The position numbers and the translations under genes are program-made. A stretch of 64,000 nucleotides of DNA from Branchiostoma floridae (taxonomy: Eukaryota > Chordata > Leptocardii > Amphioxiformes > Branchiostomatidae). The DNA is taken from contig NC_049982.1 of assembly GCF_000003815.2 (NCBI RefSeq), positions 2,987,499-3,051,498 on the forward strand. The letters are read 5' to 3'. Positions 1 through 14,100 of the stretch are shown piece by piece (the stretch's first letter is position 1; each line of letters opens with the position of its first letter). Below the pieces are notes generated by a model. It saw only the letters and a program-made list of their open reading frames with translations, searched no databases and had not been told where the DNA came from.

Positions 1-1820
1 TAATACTCCGCACTCGCGTAGCTATAGTCAGCTCTTATGTCTGACCTTTGAACCTCTGAAAGTAGGATCATGATGCACACGGTATTAGGTTAATAAATAT
101 GCTTTTCAGTAACAATGTACAGTTCATAAAGTTCTAAAACATCCTCATACACAGTTGCTCGAAGTCCCCAAGTTTTGGAGTTTTGATATATATTCATATA
201 TACATTTATATGGATAAATCAAGCCTATAAGCAGGTCGGACTGGTTTTCTGTCGCGGTGCCCCGAAGCTCTGTGCTACTTTACGTGCCACCTGTACACGC
301 CTGTAGGCACCTGTACACACCTGAGCCCGCTCNNNNNNNNNNNNNNNNNNNNNNNNNNNNNNNNNNNNNNNNNNNNNNNNNNNNNNNNNNNNNNNNNNNN
401 NNNNNNNNNNNNNNNNNNNNNNNNNNNNNNNNNNNNNNNNNNNNNNNNNNNNNNNNNNNNNNNNNNNNNNNNNNNNNNNNNNNNNNNNNNNNNNNNNNNN
501 NNNNNNNNNNNNNNNNNNNNNNNNNNNNNNNNNNNNCAGACTCGTCGTCCGATTGATTTTCGCCTAATGTGAGGGGGTATTAGGGCCGCGGTCAGAAACG
601 TCGAGCGGTCGTCGTACGTGCAGTCGCAAACTAAGCCCGTTCTTGGGATAGTCATGTCATGAAAATTTTATCTGGGATTTTAGCGAAAATGCTGTCTTTT
701 ATCCCTGTCGACAGTTGGTTCTGTCGCCACCTGTTTGGAAATTCTACCACATCAAAATCGTGCTAATGTAACCGCACCATAAGTCGCTACCTAACCCCAT
801 GTTAGCAGTTGCGCATTAGTACCTTAGACCATGCAGGCATTGGTTGAAGCATTTGATAATGTTTGCAGATAAGTAAAATGTTGGGGATATGGTCTTTGAG
901 AGGGAGAGAGAGAGAGAGGCTTTGAGAGGCTTATGTGTTGGGGGGGGGGGGGGGAGGGGGTCTTTAGAAGGGTTCCCGCTTCCACAGAAGTAGATTTGTG
1001 ACGTGTCTGCCTGATCGTGTTATTTGGGGTAACAAGGGAGGCTTGCTTGTGGGATTTGGGGTTTGCTTTCCAAGATTCCAGGGCATGTTATGTCGGGTTT
1101 TGTTTTGTGCACTGTGCAGGGTTTAGAACTGAACTGTGAAAAGTATCGGTGAAGCCTGCTTGAAGTTTTCTTCAGTTTGATTAGATGCTTGATGTGTTAT
1201 TGTATCTGGGGAGGAAAGTATGTTTGTGGGCAGAAACCATTATGTATCATTTCGCTAATAGAAGATTCGGTCAACTTTTCATAGTCCGACAGGAAATTCT
1301 GCCACTCAAAATGCCAGATAAAGCGCTTCAGCATTTCAAAATTCTCTGAATTGAGAATACTTAGCTGTTGTGAAGGATGGCTGAACAATTTATAACCATA
1401 ATGCCGATGAGTGTTGAATTCATCATACCTTTATATGTACATGAAAACAGAACATTNNNNNNNNNNNNNNNNNNNNNNNNNNNNNNNNNNNNNNNNNNNN
1501 NNNNNNNNNNNNNNNNNNNNNNNNNNNNNNNNNNNNNNNNNNNNNNNNNNNNNNNNNNNNNNNNNNNNNNNNNNNNNNNNNNNNNNNNNNNNNNNNNNNN
1601 NNNNNNNNNNNNNNNNNNNNNNNNNNNNNNNNNNNNNNNNNNNNNNNNNNNNNNNNNNNNNNNNNNNNNNNNNNNNNNNNNNNNNNNNNNNNNNNNNNNN
1701 NNNNNNNNNNNNNNNNNNNNNNNNNNNNNNNNNNNNNNNNNNNNNNNNNNNNNNNNNNNNNNNNNNNNNNNNNNNNNNNNNNNNNGGCCGAGCTAAATTC
1801 TTGATTTGTAAAGGGGGCTT
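1..1820. other. Upstream non-coding sequence with two assembly gaps
   Basis: I see no convincing gene here. There are two runs of N (333-536 and 1457-1785), a short GA microsatellite near 902-917 and a G-run near 939-960. The short ACCTGTACAC-type repeats near 283-325 resemble those at 39936-39970 in the intergenic region before gene 2. Confidence 0.6.
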
Positions 1821-2440
1821 AACAGAAACTTCTCACACCTGTAAAAAAAAAAGAGGGATATATATTTACTAAAGATGCGTATAATGGGACGCGTCAGGAT
1901 CTAGTTGGGTGGAACTAAAGATCGCTGACGGGTGTGAGTCATCACCTCCTTTCTTCTCCTTTCGACCTCCTTGACTGGACACGATGGTAGGGTTATGGAA
2001 AAGTGGGCGTTGTTGGAAACGGTAGGAAAACCAGTTTGCAATGCATAGGCAAAGTAAGGGAAAGGGCACCATTGAAAATCTAATAGAATATGAGGATCTA
2101 CCTCTTAACAGAAACTTCTCACACCTGTAAAAAAAACTTGAGAGGGATATATATTTACTAAAGATGCGTTTAATGGGACGCGTCAGGATTTAGTCGGGTG
2201 GAACTAAAGATCGCTGACGGGTGTGAGTCATCATCTCCTTTCTTCTCCTTGCGACCTCCTTGACTGGACACAGTGTTAGGGTTATGGAAAAGTGGGCGTT
2301 GTTAGAAACGGTAGGAAAACCAGTCTACAGTGCATGGGAAAATTACCGAAAAGAACCGTATGAGTCTAATACATCGAAAATGTAACAGAATATGAGGACC
2401 TACCTTTCAACAGAAACTTCTAGTCTCACACCTGTAAAGA
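1821..2440. repeat. Tandem repeat of about 286-302 bp, two units plus a partial third
   Basis: The phrase aacagaaact-tctcacacctg recurs at 1821, 2107 and 2409. The stretch between first and second copies is about 286 bp and between second and third about 302 bp, with high similarity throughout. Each full unit includes the segment ending near gtgggcgttgtt that also occurs in diverged form elsewhere in the window (near 3080-3170, 3740-3820, 41440-41530, 41795-41870 and 42385-42545), so the tandem array is part of a dispersed repeat family. Confidence 0.75.
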
Positions 2441-4986
2441 GGTCTGCATGTTTGCTACAGAGTGATCAATAAGACCTATAGAGGAAGCATGCTAGTTTAC
2501 AGGACGGGAACAGAACACATCCAGAGAATCAGAGTTTATAAATCTTTGATTAGGAAAAAGTTTGGTTCGGGAGAACATATAACCCCAATCTTCTCGGCAA
2601 CTGCTGTCAACTATCGAAGGTTGCCGGAAGGTAAATGATATGAAAAGATGAAAGGGACCCGGTGAAATCTAACCCATCCATCATAACAACGTTTCAAACG
2701 TCTTCAGAGTCGTCCGCGGGGCATCATGGGCTCTACTTAATCTCAGTTCGAAAGGTCATCTATTCAGTGTATTGAAGAAGCTTGCAAAATGCTTGAAAAG
2801 GGCCACAGAAGTTCTTCCACACCTTTAAAAGCATACTTAGGTCTACAGGAAACAAACGGTACTGATGCAGTGCGGAACTGCAGGTGCCGTGGTTTTGGTG
2901 ATAAGAAACTAAAGCTAGCTTGACGACGTCGACAGACTTTCGTTGGCGACCTTGTTGCAGATTAATGGTTGTCTAGAATAAAAGACGAAAAGAAATTGTG
3001 GAACAAACCGGTTTTCTTACATGAAAAAGGAGAGCAGAAAAATAACGTTTTAATTGAGAGAGGCTACAACTAGTAAAGGGACAGGTATTGTCTCTTCTGC
3101 AGTCCTTGGCATATTTTGCTGGATAATATGATTTGATTGACAGAAAAGAGGGCGTTGTTACAGACAATTGAGATCCAAATTTTGGTGTACACTCGGTAAA
3201 GAATAACCTCAATTCGCCATCAGAGAACACTACGATAATGTACGGACAAAACAAGTAGTCCACCAATAAAACATGAATATTAGCATGTGAATCATTTATA
3301 ACTGAAGTATGAACTTTTTTCTATTCAGACAGGGCCGTAGGCTCTTTCAGCCATATGTAAAAACAATATATTACAACCAGACAAAGAAGCAAAAGCATCA
3401 AAGTAGGGCACAGGGAGCAACTCATAATTGGTCTTTAGTGTCATCCTGTCAATCAACATGCATGCGTCGCAGCAAGAGTAATGCTTCCAAATGTACCAGA
3501 GGAACGATCTGCATCTAAATGATAGACTCGAATGGATTCACTAAGGCGGGTTCGTGATATTTGATGAAGACGGTGTGATTGACGATGGGTAGAAACTGAT
3601 GCAGTCCGATTGTACATTGGGGCAGTGCAGGATAATCTGAACAATAGGACGCTTCTCTAAAACGTCACGCCCCCGGGAAATGAGACACAGCGAGACTTAA
3701 TGGTGTAAAAGTAACGCCCGCTGAGGGGCAGGAATTTTTTCTCGATTCTTCTTTTCATAACCTCTTTGGCTGGACAACAGGATTTAATTGGCATAAAAGT
3801 AGGCGTTGTCACAGACAACATAAAAGACTCATTGAAGTAATACTGGAGAAGAGCTATCTGGTGTCACACGAATCGCCTCGTTCGTCTTGTTCAAGTGATT
3901 GACTTGCCTTTAAATATTGTTTACCCGGATGTTTATCCATAAACCACTGTGTACTTTTCGGATATGTCGAGACAATCTACAGGAACCTTTTAGCAGGGAC
4001 CAAGAAAATGTCTCTATTGTTCTACCGTGACACGTTTATCTATGGAGCGTTGTCGGTAGATAAATGTGCCGGTAAGACCTACAGGACAGAAGAAACCCGG
4101 CGACATGGAGCTCATTAATCATCACAGAGCCTCAGAACCATACACTGGACATCACATGTGTTCCCATGTGCCACAGTGCAGGGGACTAAAATGCCTATTG
4201 ATACAGCACAACTTGTTGTGCTGCCCCTACGGCTGATTAATCAGCCTACGGCTGATTAAAAGGCTATGGGACGAACGAACGAACGAACGAAAACAACAGG
4301 ACCACATACTCATACCAGCATTTTATATAATTTTCATGTCATTTATTTTTTTACCAGGGTATTTCATATTCTACTGTCCATTCTATGGCACACTATGACA
4401 GACACGGAGGGTTTTTTTTTTCAATTCAGTTTTGGATGGGTAATGATTCAAAACTCCATTTTTTTAGCGGAGATGTTTTGGGCTGGTCTATTTTACCAAT
4501 TTACATGGGGTGCACTGGAAGAGTTCATTCTTGCACGGATGATTTTTAAGACTCATGCTTGTCCATAAGTGTGATTAGTAGTTAGAAGTCATTTTAAGCA
4601 GAAGTGTGCTATTTTCGCACATGGGTGATTTTGAAGTCTATTGTTGCATTTGGAGGGAGATGGCTGTAATATGCTGTATTTGCTTTCAAGCAAATATCGG
4701 CCTTTCTAGTTTATATACGTGACTCATGTATGGGGTTGTCAGGATTCTGCATTCGTGTGCATGTATTGGTAAAGAAACAGGGCTTGATTGTGAACGTATA
4801 TAACCACAGTATCAGCGCCGCGGCAAGGGGGAGGCGGTGGATTCGCGTAATCAAAAGGTTGCTGCGATGAAAAATTAGCGGTCGGAATAGTTACCGTTAA
4901 AACCGCTGGAAAACATTCTGCATTTTGACGAAAATGTTGCCTCTCTAATATTCTAATTCTGATCATACAGTTTTTTTCTGTTACAG
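2441..4986. other. Repeat-rich upstream region of gene 1, no gene recognised
   Basis: Diverged copies of a dispersed repeat lie near 3080-3170 and 3740-3820. Sequence at about 2610-2760 (ending gtccgcggggcatc) is similar to about 40745-40885 upstream of gene 2 (gtccgcagggcatc). A short palindrome with the direct repeat cctacggctgattaa and a (GAAC)n run is at 4205-4290. A TATA-like ttatata at 4711 is a weak promoter candidate. Confidence 0.5.
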
Positions 4987-4990
4987 CAGA
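4972..4990 (+). promoter_or_regulatory. Putative 3' splice site of a 5' UTR intron, gene 1
   Basis: A pyrimidine tract followed by TTACAG ends at 4986, about 55 bases before the likely start codon. Gene 2 has an equivalent tract ending CAG at 47713, about 50 bases before its start. The shared position suggests that both genes have a non-coding first exon further upstream, which I cannot place. Confidence 0.4.
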
Positions 4991-5040
4991 CCAGAATCAC
5001 GTGACTGATCCTACGCATGGGAGGGCCGGACATGCGCACA

Positions 5041-5115
5041 ATGGGGTGGGCACTGCTGCTCCTCCTGGCTACCATAGCCTGTACTGCAGCTGAGGACTTC
5101 GACATCGACGGAGAG
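5041..5115 (+). CDS. Gene 1 exon 1: signal peptide
   Basis: It encodes 25 residues with a Leu-rich core and a likely cleavage after CTAA. The ATG at 5041 is chosen over those at 5017 and 5032. Its context is strong (A at -3, G at +4), and the peptide then aligns residue by residue with the gene 2 leader (M-x-x-A-LLLLL-A-x-x-CTAA). The exon ends at GAG before gtta, phase 0, as in gene 2. Confidence 0.85.
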
Positions 5116-8100
5116 GTTACTTTTGCGCTATTGTTATTTGAACTTTTTAGCAGGGTTCAAATTAGAAAGTTGATGATAGGAAAGCAACCACTTTGTAAAC
5201 AGTGATAATGATAATCTATTGCCCAATAGTGATTGAAAGCTAAGTGTCAATATCAATATGTACATAGCTAATAAATACGTATGCTTTACAACCTCGAAAT
5301 CAAAACTCCACATTGATATTCTAGGATTGACTCTTCCTTATCTATCAAACCTGCATGGTGGCTGTAAAACTGAGTGGAAACACCCTGCAAGTGTTGGTTA
5401 GAGTTGGCTAGAATAAACATGTTGATATGTTTGTATTGTTTAGAGTTGGTTAGAGTAAACCTGCTTATATATGTTTCAGGACCAACTGTTTGACCAGGCA
5501 GAGGATCTCGGTGCGGAAGCTGCTGCTGAACTGGTAGGCACAACATAACACTTTGGTACAAATGTGCCACATGTGCTCGCATCAATTGGGGTTTTTATTT
5601 ATCTAAGATTTAAAATTCTTCACTAGCAGTTGCAGCCAGCTTAACCTCATAAAGAGAAGAGCCTTCTGTATACAACTAACTTTATCAATGGTATCTAACT
5701 GTACTATAATGATAAATGCTGCTTGTTGTCTATCTGCTTACACTTGAAGTTTTACGTCTCCGTAGTTGGACGATATCGAAGACCTGAAAGAAGAGTTACG
5801 TCGAGGGTTCTCCGGTCATGGCCACGGTCACGGAAGAGGAGGCTTTAGTGGCGGAGGTCACGGCTTTAGTGGCGGAGGTCACGGAAGAGGAGGCTTTAGT
5901 GGCGGAGGTCACGGCTTTAGTGGCGGAGGTCACGGTCATGGTCATGGTGGGGGAGGAGGCCTTTTTGGTCACGGCGGCTTTCTCGGCACCGGTCTGGGTG
6001 CCGGCCATGGACAAGGCGGCTCTGCGCAGTCCGCTGCTCAAGGAGGTGAGACTAGACGTTAGCATGCTTATACCCCCTTTCCACTTGGACGGCGCTCTCG
6101 CCGCGCTCTCTCTGCGACCTAGTTTTTGACAGATCGCTCAACGAATTCTATAGAAAAGAAACGAATTTGTTTACACTTTGTGTGTTTTGTTGTCTTCTCA
6201 ATCACACTTGTACGTTTTGTATGATATACCCAGTGTGAAAGCGAAGGGTACACATATCCTATTTAGGTCGCAGTGAGAGCGCAGCGCGATCACCGTCTAG
6301 TGGAAAGGGGGCCTTACCAAAGGTTTATCCGTATTGTCATTGCCCTTGAGTAGGTGTGCGCAGCCATCCACATCCGTCACATGTTGTTTCTTTGTTTGTT
6401 TGTTGTCGAAGGATTGTTATCGAGAAAAGAGAGAACTCTATTGTGCTACAATCTTACATGGAACAATGTATGGAAACAACTATTACACAAGTACAAAATA
6501 GATGTGTAGAATAAAACTTAACATCCTAATTAACATGACAATAAGGGCTAATATACGTCTTTGGTATTGTGTTACAATCGAGAAAGGCTACTCCTTAGTT
6601 TCAGTATTGTTTCTCATAACAAAGCAGCCATTGATATAATTGCCGTATATCTTTGTAACAGAACTGAATGTGGATAAGGGTCTAAGGAACTTATTTACAA
6701 CATGAATACCTGCGAAAGAAAATTGTTCACAATACGTTAACGACTATCACCTGTTGGCAGCATTGTCATTTTATAAAAAACGGATGGAGTGTAAGATATA
6801 TAAGAGTGTAAGAGCATAATGTACCGAACGATACTCTGATCTGTAATTCTCTTACCAACATCGGCCCTTCCAGCACGAGGGAACACAGTTTACCACGTCT
6901 TCGCGCAAGCAAAGAACTACGACCAGGCCAAGCAACACTGCAAGTCCATCAACGGACACCTTGCCGACATCAAGACAAGGGCCTTGCACGACTTTATCCT
7001 GGGTCTCATCCGCAAAGTCGACTTCAACAGGGACTACTGGTTTGGACTCAACGAGAAGACGGTAAGGATAGATTTGGAAACTGAGTCATTTATTTCGTTA
7101 TGCAAACAGTTAAACTCTTCTCAAAGTTCATCTGTGCTGGTAAATAACAATATGGTACACCTATCATTAAAGCTCTTCCTATCTAGTTTACCAAGGCCAC
7201 CATACTTGAATGCTTTTTTTTCTGAGAGAGCTAGAATGGGAGCCCGGTACCAGTGCTAAGAAGAACAGCCCTTTTTGTTTACATGGAACAAAGTCTCCTT
7301 CGCCACACAACCTTCTTTTAATTCTTCCCTGAACGTTTCGACGACCATCTGTCCCTTCATCAGTACAAAAGATTTTATACTGATGAAGACGACAGATGGT
7401 CGTCGAAACGTTTACGGAAGAATTAACAGAAGGTTGTGTAACGAAGAATACTGACTTTTTGTTTACATTTTGTAGGTTGCGAAGACCTGGACCTGGTCGG
7501 ACGGATCTCCCATCAAAGGCTGTGACTTCACCTACTGGGCCCCGGGCGAGCCGAACAACGCGCTGTGGTCCCAAGACTGCGGGCAGCTGTGGAAAGTGGC
7601 CGGGTACAAGTGGGACGACGACAACTGCGCTCACCAGAAGTACTTCATCTGCCAGATTGGTCAGTGGGAAGGCAGTAGATCTTTATTTTTTGTTGTTTAT
7701 TGATATCTTCAGACTCTTTGATAGCCCGATTCAGTTTTGACAAACTGACAAACATACAAGGAAATAAATACATATTACAGGGAAAATGAAAGTACACAAC
7801 GGAACATACAAGTACAAATAAAACATAAAAGAAGGCAGAATATTCAAAATGATTTTACGACTTTAGAGATCAATAAGTAAACTTTCTAGTGTCGCCACCA
7901 AGTGTCCACCATTGGTCTCTCTAGACTTCACATCATCTGTATCAATATTGTTTGTAGATAGTCATGCTAGTTATAGGATGCTATAGAAGATAGACTTTGA
8001 TAGTACTTCAGATATAGTTATTTATTAATGTATTCAAAAAATATTTCACTTTTTCTTGCTTTTTTATCTTGTCTAACAACGAGGTTATGTCCTTCTGTGC

Positions 8101-11100
8101 GTATCCAGGGCCCGGGGAGGGGAACGCCTGTGGTGGGTCATCAGGTAAACATGAAAGGCATTTATTCTGATTAACGATTTAAAACGGAATCGACAGTTGA
8201 AAATTACCAGATTTAATGCAATCATATTTGTTTTAATAGCAGTTCTTGTTGGGCCTTAAAGGCTCACAGTTGAGTGTTTAAGACTTACGAATGTAATATA
8301 TTACAGGAGGCTTTTCTGCCGGAGGACTGTCCGGAGGAGGCTTCTCTGGGTCGGGCCTTGGAGGAGGAGGAGCAGGTAGGGGAATGTCTTGTAAAGCCTG
8401 GCTTCAACTCCCAACAGACAAGAAAAGTACTGGGATAAGGGCAGCAATCTGGATATTACCATTTATTCATACTGTATGTATTACAACTCTTATACAATGA
8501 AGCTAATTGCATCTTATTGTTACTTCTTTCAAACATAGCGTATGGTTCCTTCTTAAGTGAGAGAAATGAGTGTAATTCCTTTCCATACCCACTCCAGCCA
8601 CCTGGCTGCGGCGGGACCCGTCCTGGGTTGTCAGCTCTGCCGGCACACCATGGAAGAACGGAGGAGTGACGTACGATGCGGCCAAGGCCTTGGATGGGAG
8701 CACTGGGACCTACTGGAACCCCCAGGAGACCTCACGAAACTACAACAACTGGTACATCGTGCTGGATCTCAAGGCGCCATACACTCTCTCACAAATCGCC
8801 ATAAACAACTTCGGAGACACCACGCACGACGTCAAAGCCTTCAAGCTGCAAAAGTCCCAGAGCGGAGCGCCGAACAGCTGGGAGGACGTCACATCCGTCG
8901 GTACCGTCCAGGGAGGCACGAACAGGCGGCAGGAGTTCGGCGGGTTCCAGGGAACAGCGCGGTACTGGAGGTTCGTCGTTACTCAGACCCACTCGGGATA
9001 TCAGCCGTATCTGGTGGGAGTGGACTTCTACGGGAGCCGAGCAGGTAAGAGGAACATTTGTTGATCTCCACACAACTGCTACGTAATTATTTGTTGTATA
9101 CGTCTTTATGTTTTGCAAAGGAAAAGCAGCAAATAGCAAAAAGTTTATTTCACTTTAGCTTTTGATGAAATTTTGTGTTTTTTTATGACTCATTCTGACG
9201 TTGTAAAAATACAGTCATATGTAATCCTTTTGTGTATGTAATGATGGATCAATCTTGGTGAAACAGAAGTGTTGAACATTTCCTCACAGGTGGAGAGGTT
9301 GGAAAGGTCCAAGGTCCGAAGTACATCAGCCTGGGTTGTTGGAAAGACACCGGCAATCGCGCCATCGCCACGCTAGAGGGCGCAGACGCACGGCTGGACG
9401 GGTCTTACACCGCCCGTGCTGACGCCATCGAGAAGTGCTACCAGGTTCGATGAAGTTTGTTTTCTTAAGCGGAACATAGAAATTACATACTGTTTGTTCT
9501 CGCATCACGAAAAGTCACACGGTGACGACATGAACGTAGTGAGGGCAAAGGAATAAACCACACACGTGAATAGACATAATTGAAAATCAGAACTGGCTGC
9601 AAAAAGCTTACTGACTTAGAAACTGGACTGGGCGGTCCGGAGCTTCTCGCAGCGATGTATGACAGACTGTACTTTTTTTTTTTTTTTTACTCAATGGTCA
9701 CCACGTAACAAGGCCTGAAGGCCACTCAAGGTAACGGGTTACATGATTGGAACTGTAACAGCAACTCTTCGCCCTAGGTCAGAAACATCATGATTGAGAC
9801 CAGCCCAATTGCTCACTATGAGTGAGGACTAACTGACCCAATAGGCGAAGCAGGGGTTACGAGGGCTGCTGGGGAGATTCCCTACCCCTATTTTGGCCGG
9901 AATGGTTTGATCCGCTCGGGTGGATGTTCGCACATGTGGCACCGGTTCTTTTACGTGCATAGGGTATGGCTCTCCCCATACACGGGACCTCCATTTAACG
10001 TCCTATCCGAGGGACGACTCATTTTTCACTTGAGTAAAGTGAGGAAAGGCGTGTAAAGTGCCTTTCCCAAGGGCACAAGACCGGCCACACGGCAGGCGGA
10101 TTCGAACCGGCGACCTCTCGGTCACGGGCCGAATACGCTACCACTGTGCTACGCGGCCCCACGTTGAACTGGAAGTCAAACTTCACTCGCTGCACCTCAT
10201 AGAGGATGACAAATGATTATGATGATAAACTGACTGAAAAATACCTTGGAATAGCGTGTTTGATAAAAGGAAATTCTGCTTGTTAAATAGTCGTTTATTG
10301 TAGTAGAAGTAGTACTGTATTTATAATGGTAATGCCCTGTCGGCCTAGGCCGTTCTTCCCAGAGGACCAGTTGGTCGAAATTGATGTTCATATAATGAGA
10401 AAACCGTGTCCATACAGGTGGCCAAGTCCCGCGGATACTCCGTGTTTGCTGTCCAAAATGGCGGCTGGTGTGCCGGCTCAGCTAATGCCCTCAGCACCTA
10501 CCGGAAGTACGGGCGCTCGGCGGCATGTGGGAAAGATGGAGAAGGAGGAGGCTGGGCGAACGAAGTCTACCTGATTACAGGTAAGCTGGAACATCCTTTG
10601 GAATATAAGTACTACAACAATGCATAACACAAATGTTTCAATTCTTAGCTAGACCTAGTAGCAAGCCTTTTAAGATAACCTGCACTTACACTCCATCCAG
10701 GTATCTAAAAATCCACAGGGAGAAAAACAATCCAAAGACAGTCAGAAAAAAAGACGGAATTCTTTCAGTGTAGTTCTTAAGCTTGCATTTTTTCAACTGC
10801 AACTACTTGATACATGACAAACAAAATGTCATCCAAATACTTGTAGCATTTTTCTTGTTGACCTTTCTTGTGTTTGTTTCAGGGGCTCCCATAACTTTGC
10901 CTGCGGGTAAGTTGTTTCACATTTGCATATATTGTCTTATATACTCCATATAGGCATTTCCTTCGATTTTAGTATTGAGCTTTATTTGTCTAACATTCTC
11001 ATTCACATAACCAATGCTCTGGTCTTTTCTACACGACCATGCACTTCGTCTTATTGTTAATATCTGTACATGTTTCCACAGGATACGTTCCCAAGCCGTA

Positions 11101-14100
11101 CTTCAGTATCGGGTGTTGGAAGGACACCGGAAACCGCGCCATTCCTACTCTGGAGGGGAAAGACGCACGTTTAGACGGCAGCTATACCGCACGCGCCAAC
11201 GCCATCGAAAAGTGCTACCAGGTGGCCAAGTCGCTCGGCTACCGAGCCTTCGCGGTCCAAAATGGTGGCTGGTGTGCCGGATCGGCTAACGCCCTCAGCA
11301 CCTACAAGAAGTACGGACCCTACACAACTTGCAAGGAAGACGGGGAAGGAGGAGCTTGGGGAAATGAGGTTTATCTCATCTCAGGTATCGTGTCTTCTGT
11401 CTGGTGCTATATGGTGTTCGCATGAGGAATATCTCACAGTTCGAATCAAATTGAGAATGATATTATAAACCCCATTTTCATGATTATATGAAAGCATGTT
11501 TAACCTTACTAGCTATAAGATTGTAACTTCGTGTTTCAGGTCTGCTAGGAGGCTCCGGCTTTTCCTCTGGAGGATTTTCCAGTGGAGGCTTTTCCTCTGG
11601 AGGATTTTCCAGTGGAGGCGTTGGAGGAGGACCAGGTAGGCTGATATCTAGCTTTACTTGAAGTTCCTTAAAAACAACAGCAACAAGAACAGAAAGGTAT
11701 ATTCGTAAATCAGGAGCAAAGGGGAGAAAACAGCATGCATGAACCAGACTAAAAGTAATTCAATTTAAAACATGAGTTGAGGCTAAATTTACGCAATATT
11801 TTTTTGCATGACATATTATCTGATTTAGGGGCAATCATTCGTAACTGCTCAGCGAACTCTTATAACTCTTTGATTCTGACTCTCCAGCTGGCTGGTTGCG
11901 GCGGGACCCGTCCTGGGTTGTCAGCTCTGCCGGCACACCATGGAAGAACGGAGGAGTGACGTACGATGCGGCCAAGGCCTTGGATGGGAGCACTGGGACC
12001 TACTGGAACCCCGGGGAAACCTCACGAAACTACAACAACTGGTACATCGTGCTGGATCTCAAGGCGCCCTACACTCTCTCACAAATCGCCATAAACAACT
12101 TCGGAGACACCACGCACGACGTCAAAGCCTTCAAGCTGCAAAAGTCACAGAGCGGAGCGCAGAACAGCTGGGAGGACGTCAAATCCGTCGGTACCGTCCA
12201 GGGAGGCACGAACAGGCGGCAGGAGTTCGGCGGGTTCCAGGGAACAGCGCGGTACTGGAGGTTCGTCGTTACTCAGACCCACTCGGGTTGGCAGCCGTAT
12301 CTGGTGGAAGTGGACTTCTACGGGAGCCGAGCAGGTAAGAGGAACATTCTTTGTTGATCTACACACAACTGCTACGTAATTATTTGTTGTATACGTCTTT
12401 ATGCTTTATAAAAGAAAAGCAGCAAATAGCAAAAAAGTTTATTTTACTTCCGCCTTTGATGAAATTTTGTGTTTTTTATGACTCATTCTGACGTAGTAAC
12501 AATACAGTCATATGCAATCATTTTGTGTATGTAATGATGTGTCAATCTTGGTGAAACGGAAGTGTTGAACATTTCCTCACAGGTGGAGAGGGTGGAAAGG
12601 TCCAAGGTCCGAAGTACATCAGCCTGGGATGCTGGAAAGACACCGGCAATCGAGCCATCGCCACGCTAGAGGGCGCAGACGCACGGCTGGACGGGTCTTA
12701 CACCGCCCGTGCTGACGCCATCGAGAAGTGCTACCAGGTTCGATGAAGTTTGTTTTCTTAAGCGGAACATAGAAATTACATACTGTTTGTTCTCGCGTCA
12801 CGAAAAGTCACATGGTGACGACATGAACGTAGTGATGGCAAAGGAATAAACCACACACGTGAATAGACATAATTGAAAATCAGAACTGGCTGCAAAAAGC
12901 TTACTGACTTAGAAACTGGACTGGGCGGTCCGGAGCTTCTCGCAGCGATGTATGACAGACTGTACTGGAAGTCAAACTTCACTCGCTGCACCTCATAGAG
13001 GATGACAACTGATTATGATGATAAACTGACTGAAAAATACCTTGGAATAGCGTGTTTGATAAAAGGAAATTCTGCTTGTTAAATAGTCGTTTATTGTAGT
13101 AGAAGTAGTACTGTATTTATAATGGTAATACCCTGTCGGCCTAAGCCGTTCTTCCCAGAGGACCAGTTGGTCGAAATTGATGTTCATACAATGAGAAAAC
13201 CGTGTCCATACAGGTGGCCAAGTCCCGCGGATACTCCGTGTTTGCTGTCCAAAATGGCGGCTGGTGTGCCGGCTCAGCTAATGCCCTCAGCACCTACCGG
13301 AAGTACGGGCGCTCGGCGGCATGTGGGAAAGATGGAGAAGGAGGAGGCTGGGCGAACGAAGTCTACCTGATTACAGGTAAGCTGGAACATCATTTGGAAT
13401 ATAAGTACTACAACATTGCATAACACAAATGTTTCTATTCTTAGTTAGACCTAGTACCAAGCCTTTTCAGATAACCTACACTTACACTCCATCTAGGTCT
13501 CTAAAAATCCACAGGGAGAAAAACAATCCAAAGACAGTCACAAAAAAAGACGGAATTCTTTCAGTGTAGTTCTTAAGCATGTATTTTTTTTACTGCAACT
13601 ACTTGATACATGACAAACAAAATGTCATCCAAATACTTGTAGCATTTTTCTTGTTGACCTTTCTTGTGTTTGTTTCAGGAGCTCCCATAACTTTGCCTGC
13701 GGGTAAGTCGTTTCACATTTGCATTTCTTGTCTTATATACTCCATATAGACATTTCCTTCGATTCTAGCATTGAGCTTTATTTGTCTAACATTCTCATTC
13801 ACATAACCAATGCTCTGGTCTTTTCTACACGACCATGCACTTCGTCTTATTGTTAATATCTGTACATGTTTCCACAGGATACGTTCCCAAGCCGTACTTC
13901 AGTATCGGGTGTTGGAAGGACACCGGAAACCGCGCCATTCCTACTCTGGAGGGGAAAGACGCACGTTTGGACGGCAGCTATACCGCACGCGCCGACGCCA
14001 TCGAAAAGTGCTACCAGGTGGCCAAGTCGCTCGGCTACCGAGCCTTTGCGGTCCAAAATGGCGGCTGGTGTGCCGGATCGGCTAACGCCCTCAGCACCTA

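Noticed and set aside
5017-5040. ATG at 5017 and 5032 as the start of gene 1
   Set aside because: The ATG at 5041 has the stronger context and makes the leader line up with that of gene 2; the upstream residues have no counterpart.
8557-9048. Plus-strand frame overlapping F5/8C domain 1 in another frame
   Set aside because: Shadow of the conserved 447-nt exon; the same shadow recurs at each copy because the DNA is duplicated.
10070-10169. Functional tRNA gene on the minus strand
   Set aside because: A and B boxes are present, but the cloverleaf runs directly into a SINE body and poly(A) tail, so it is a SINE head.
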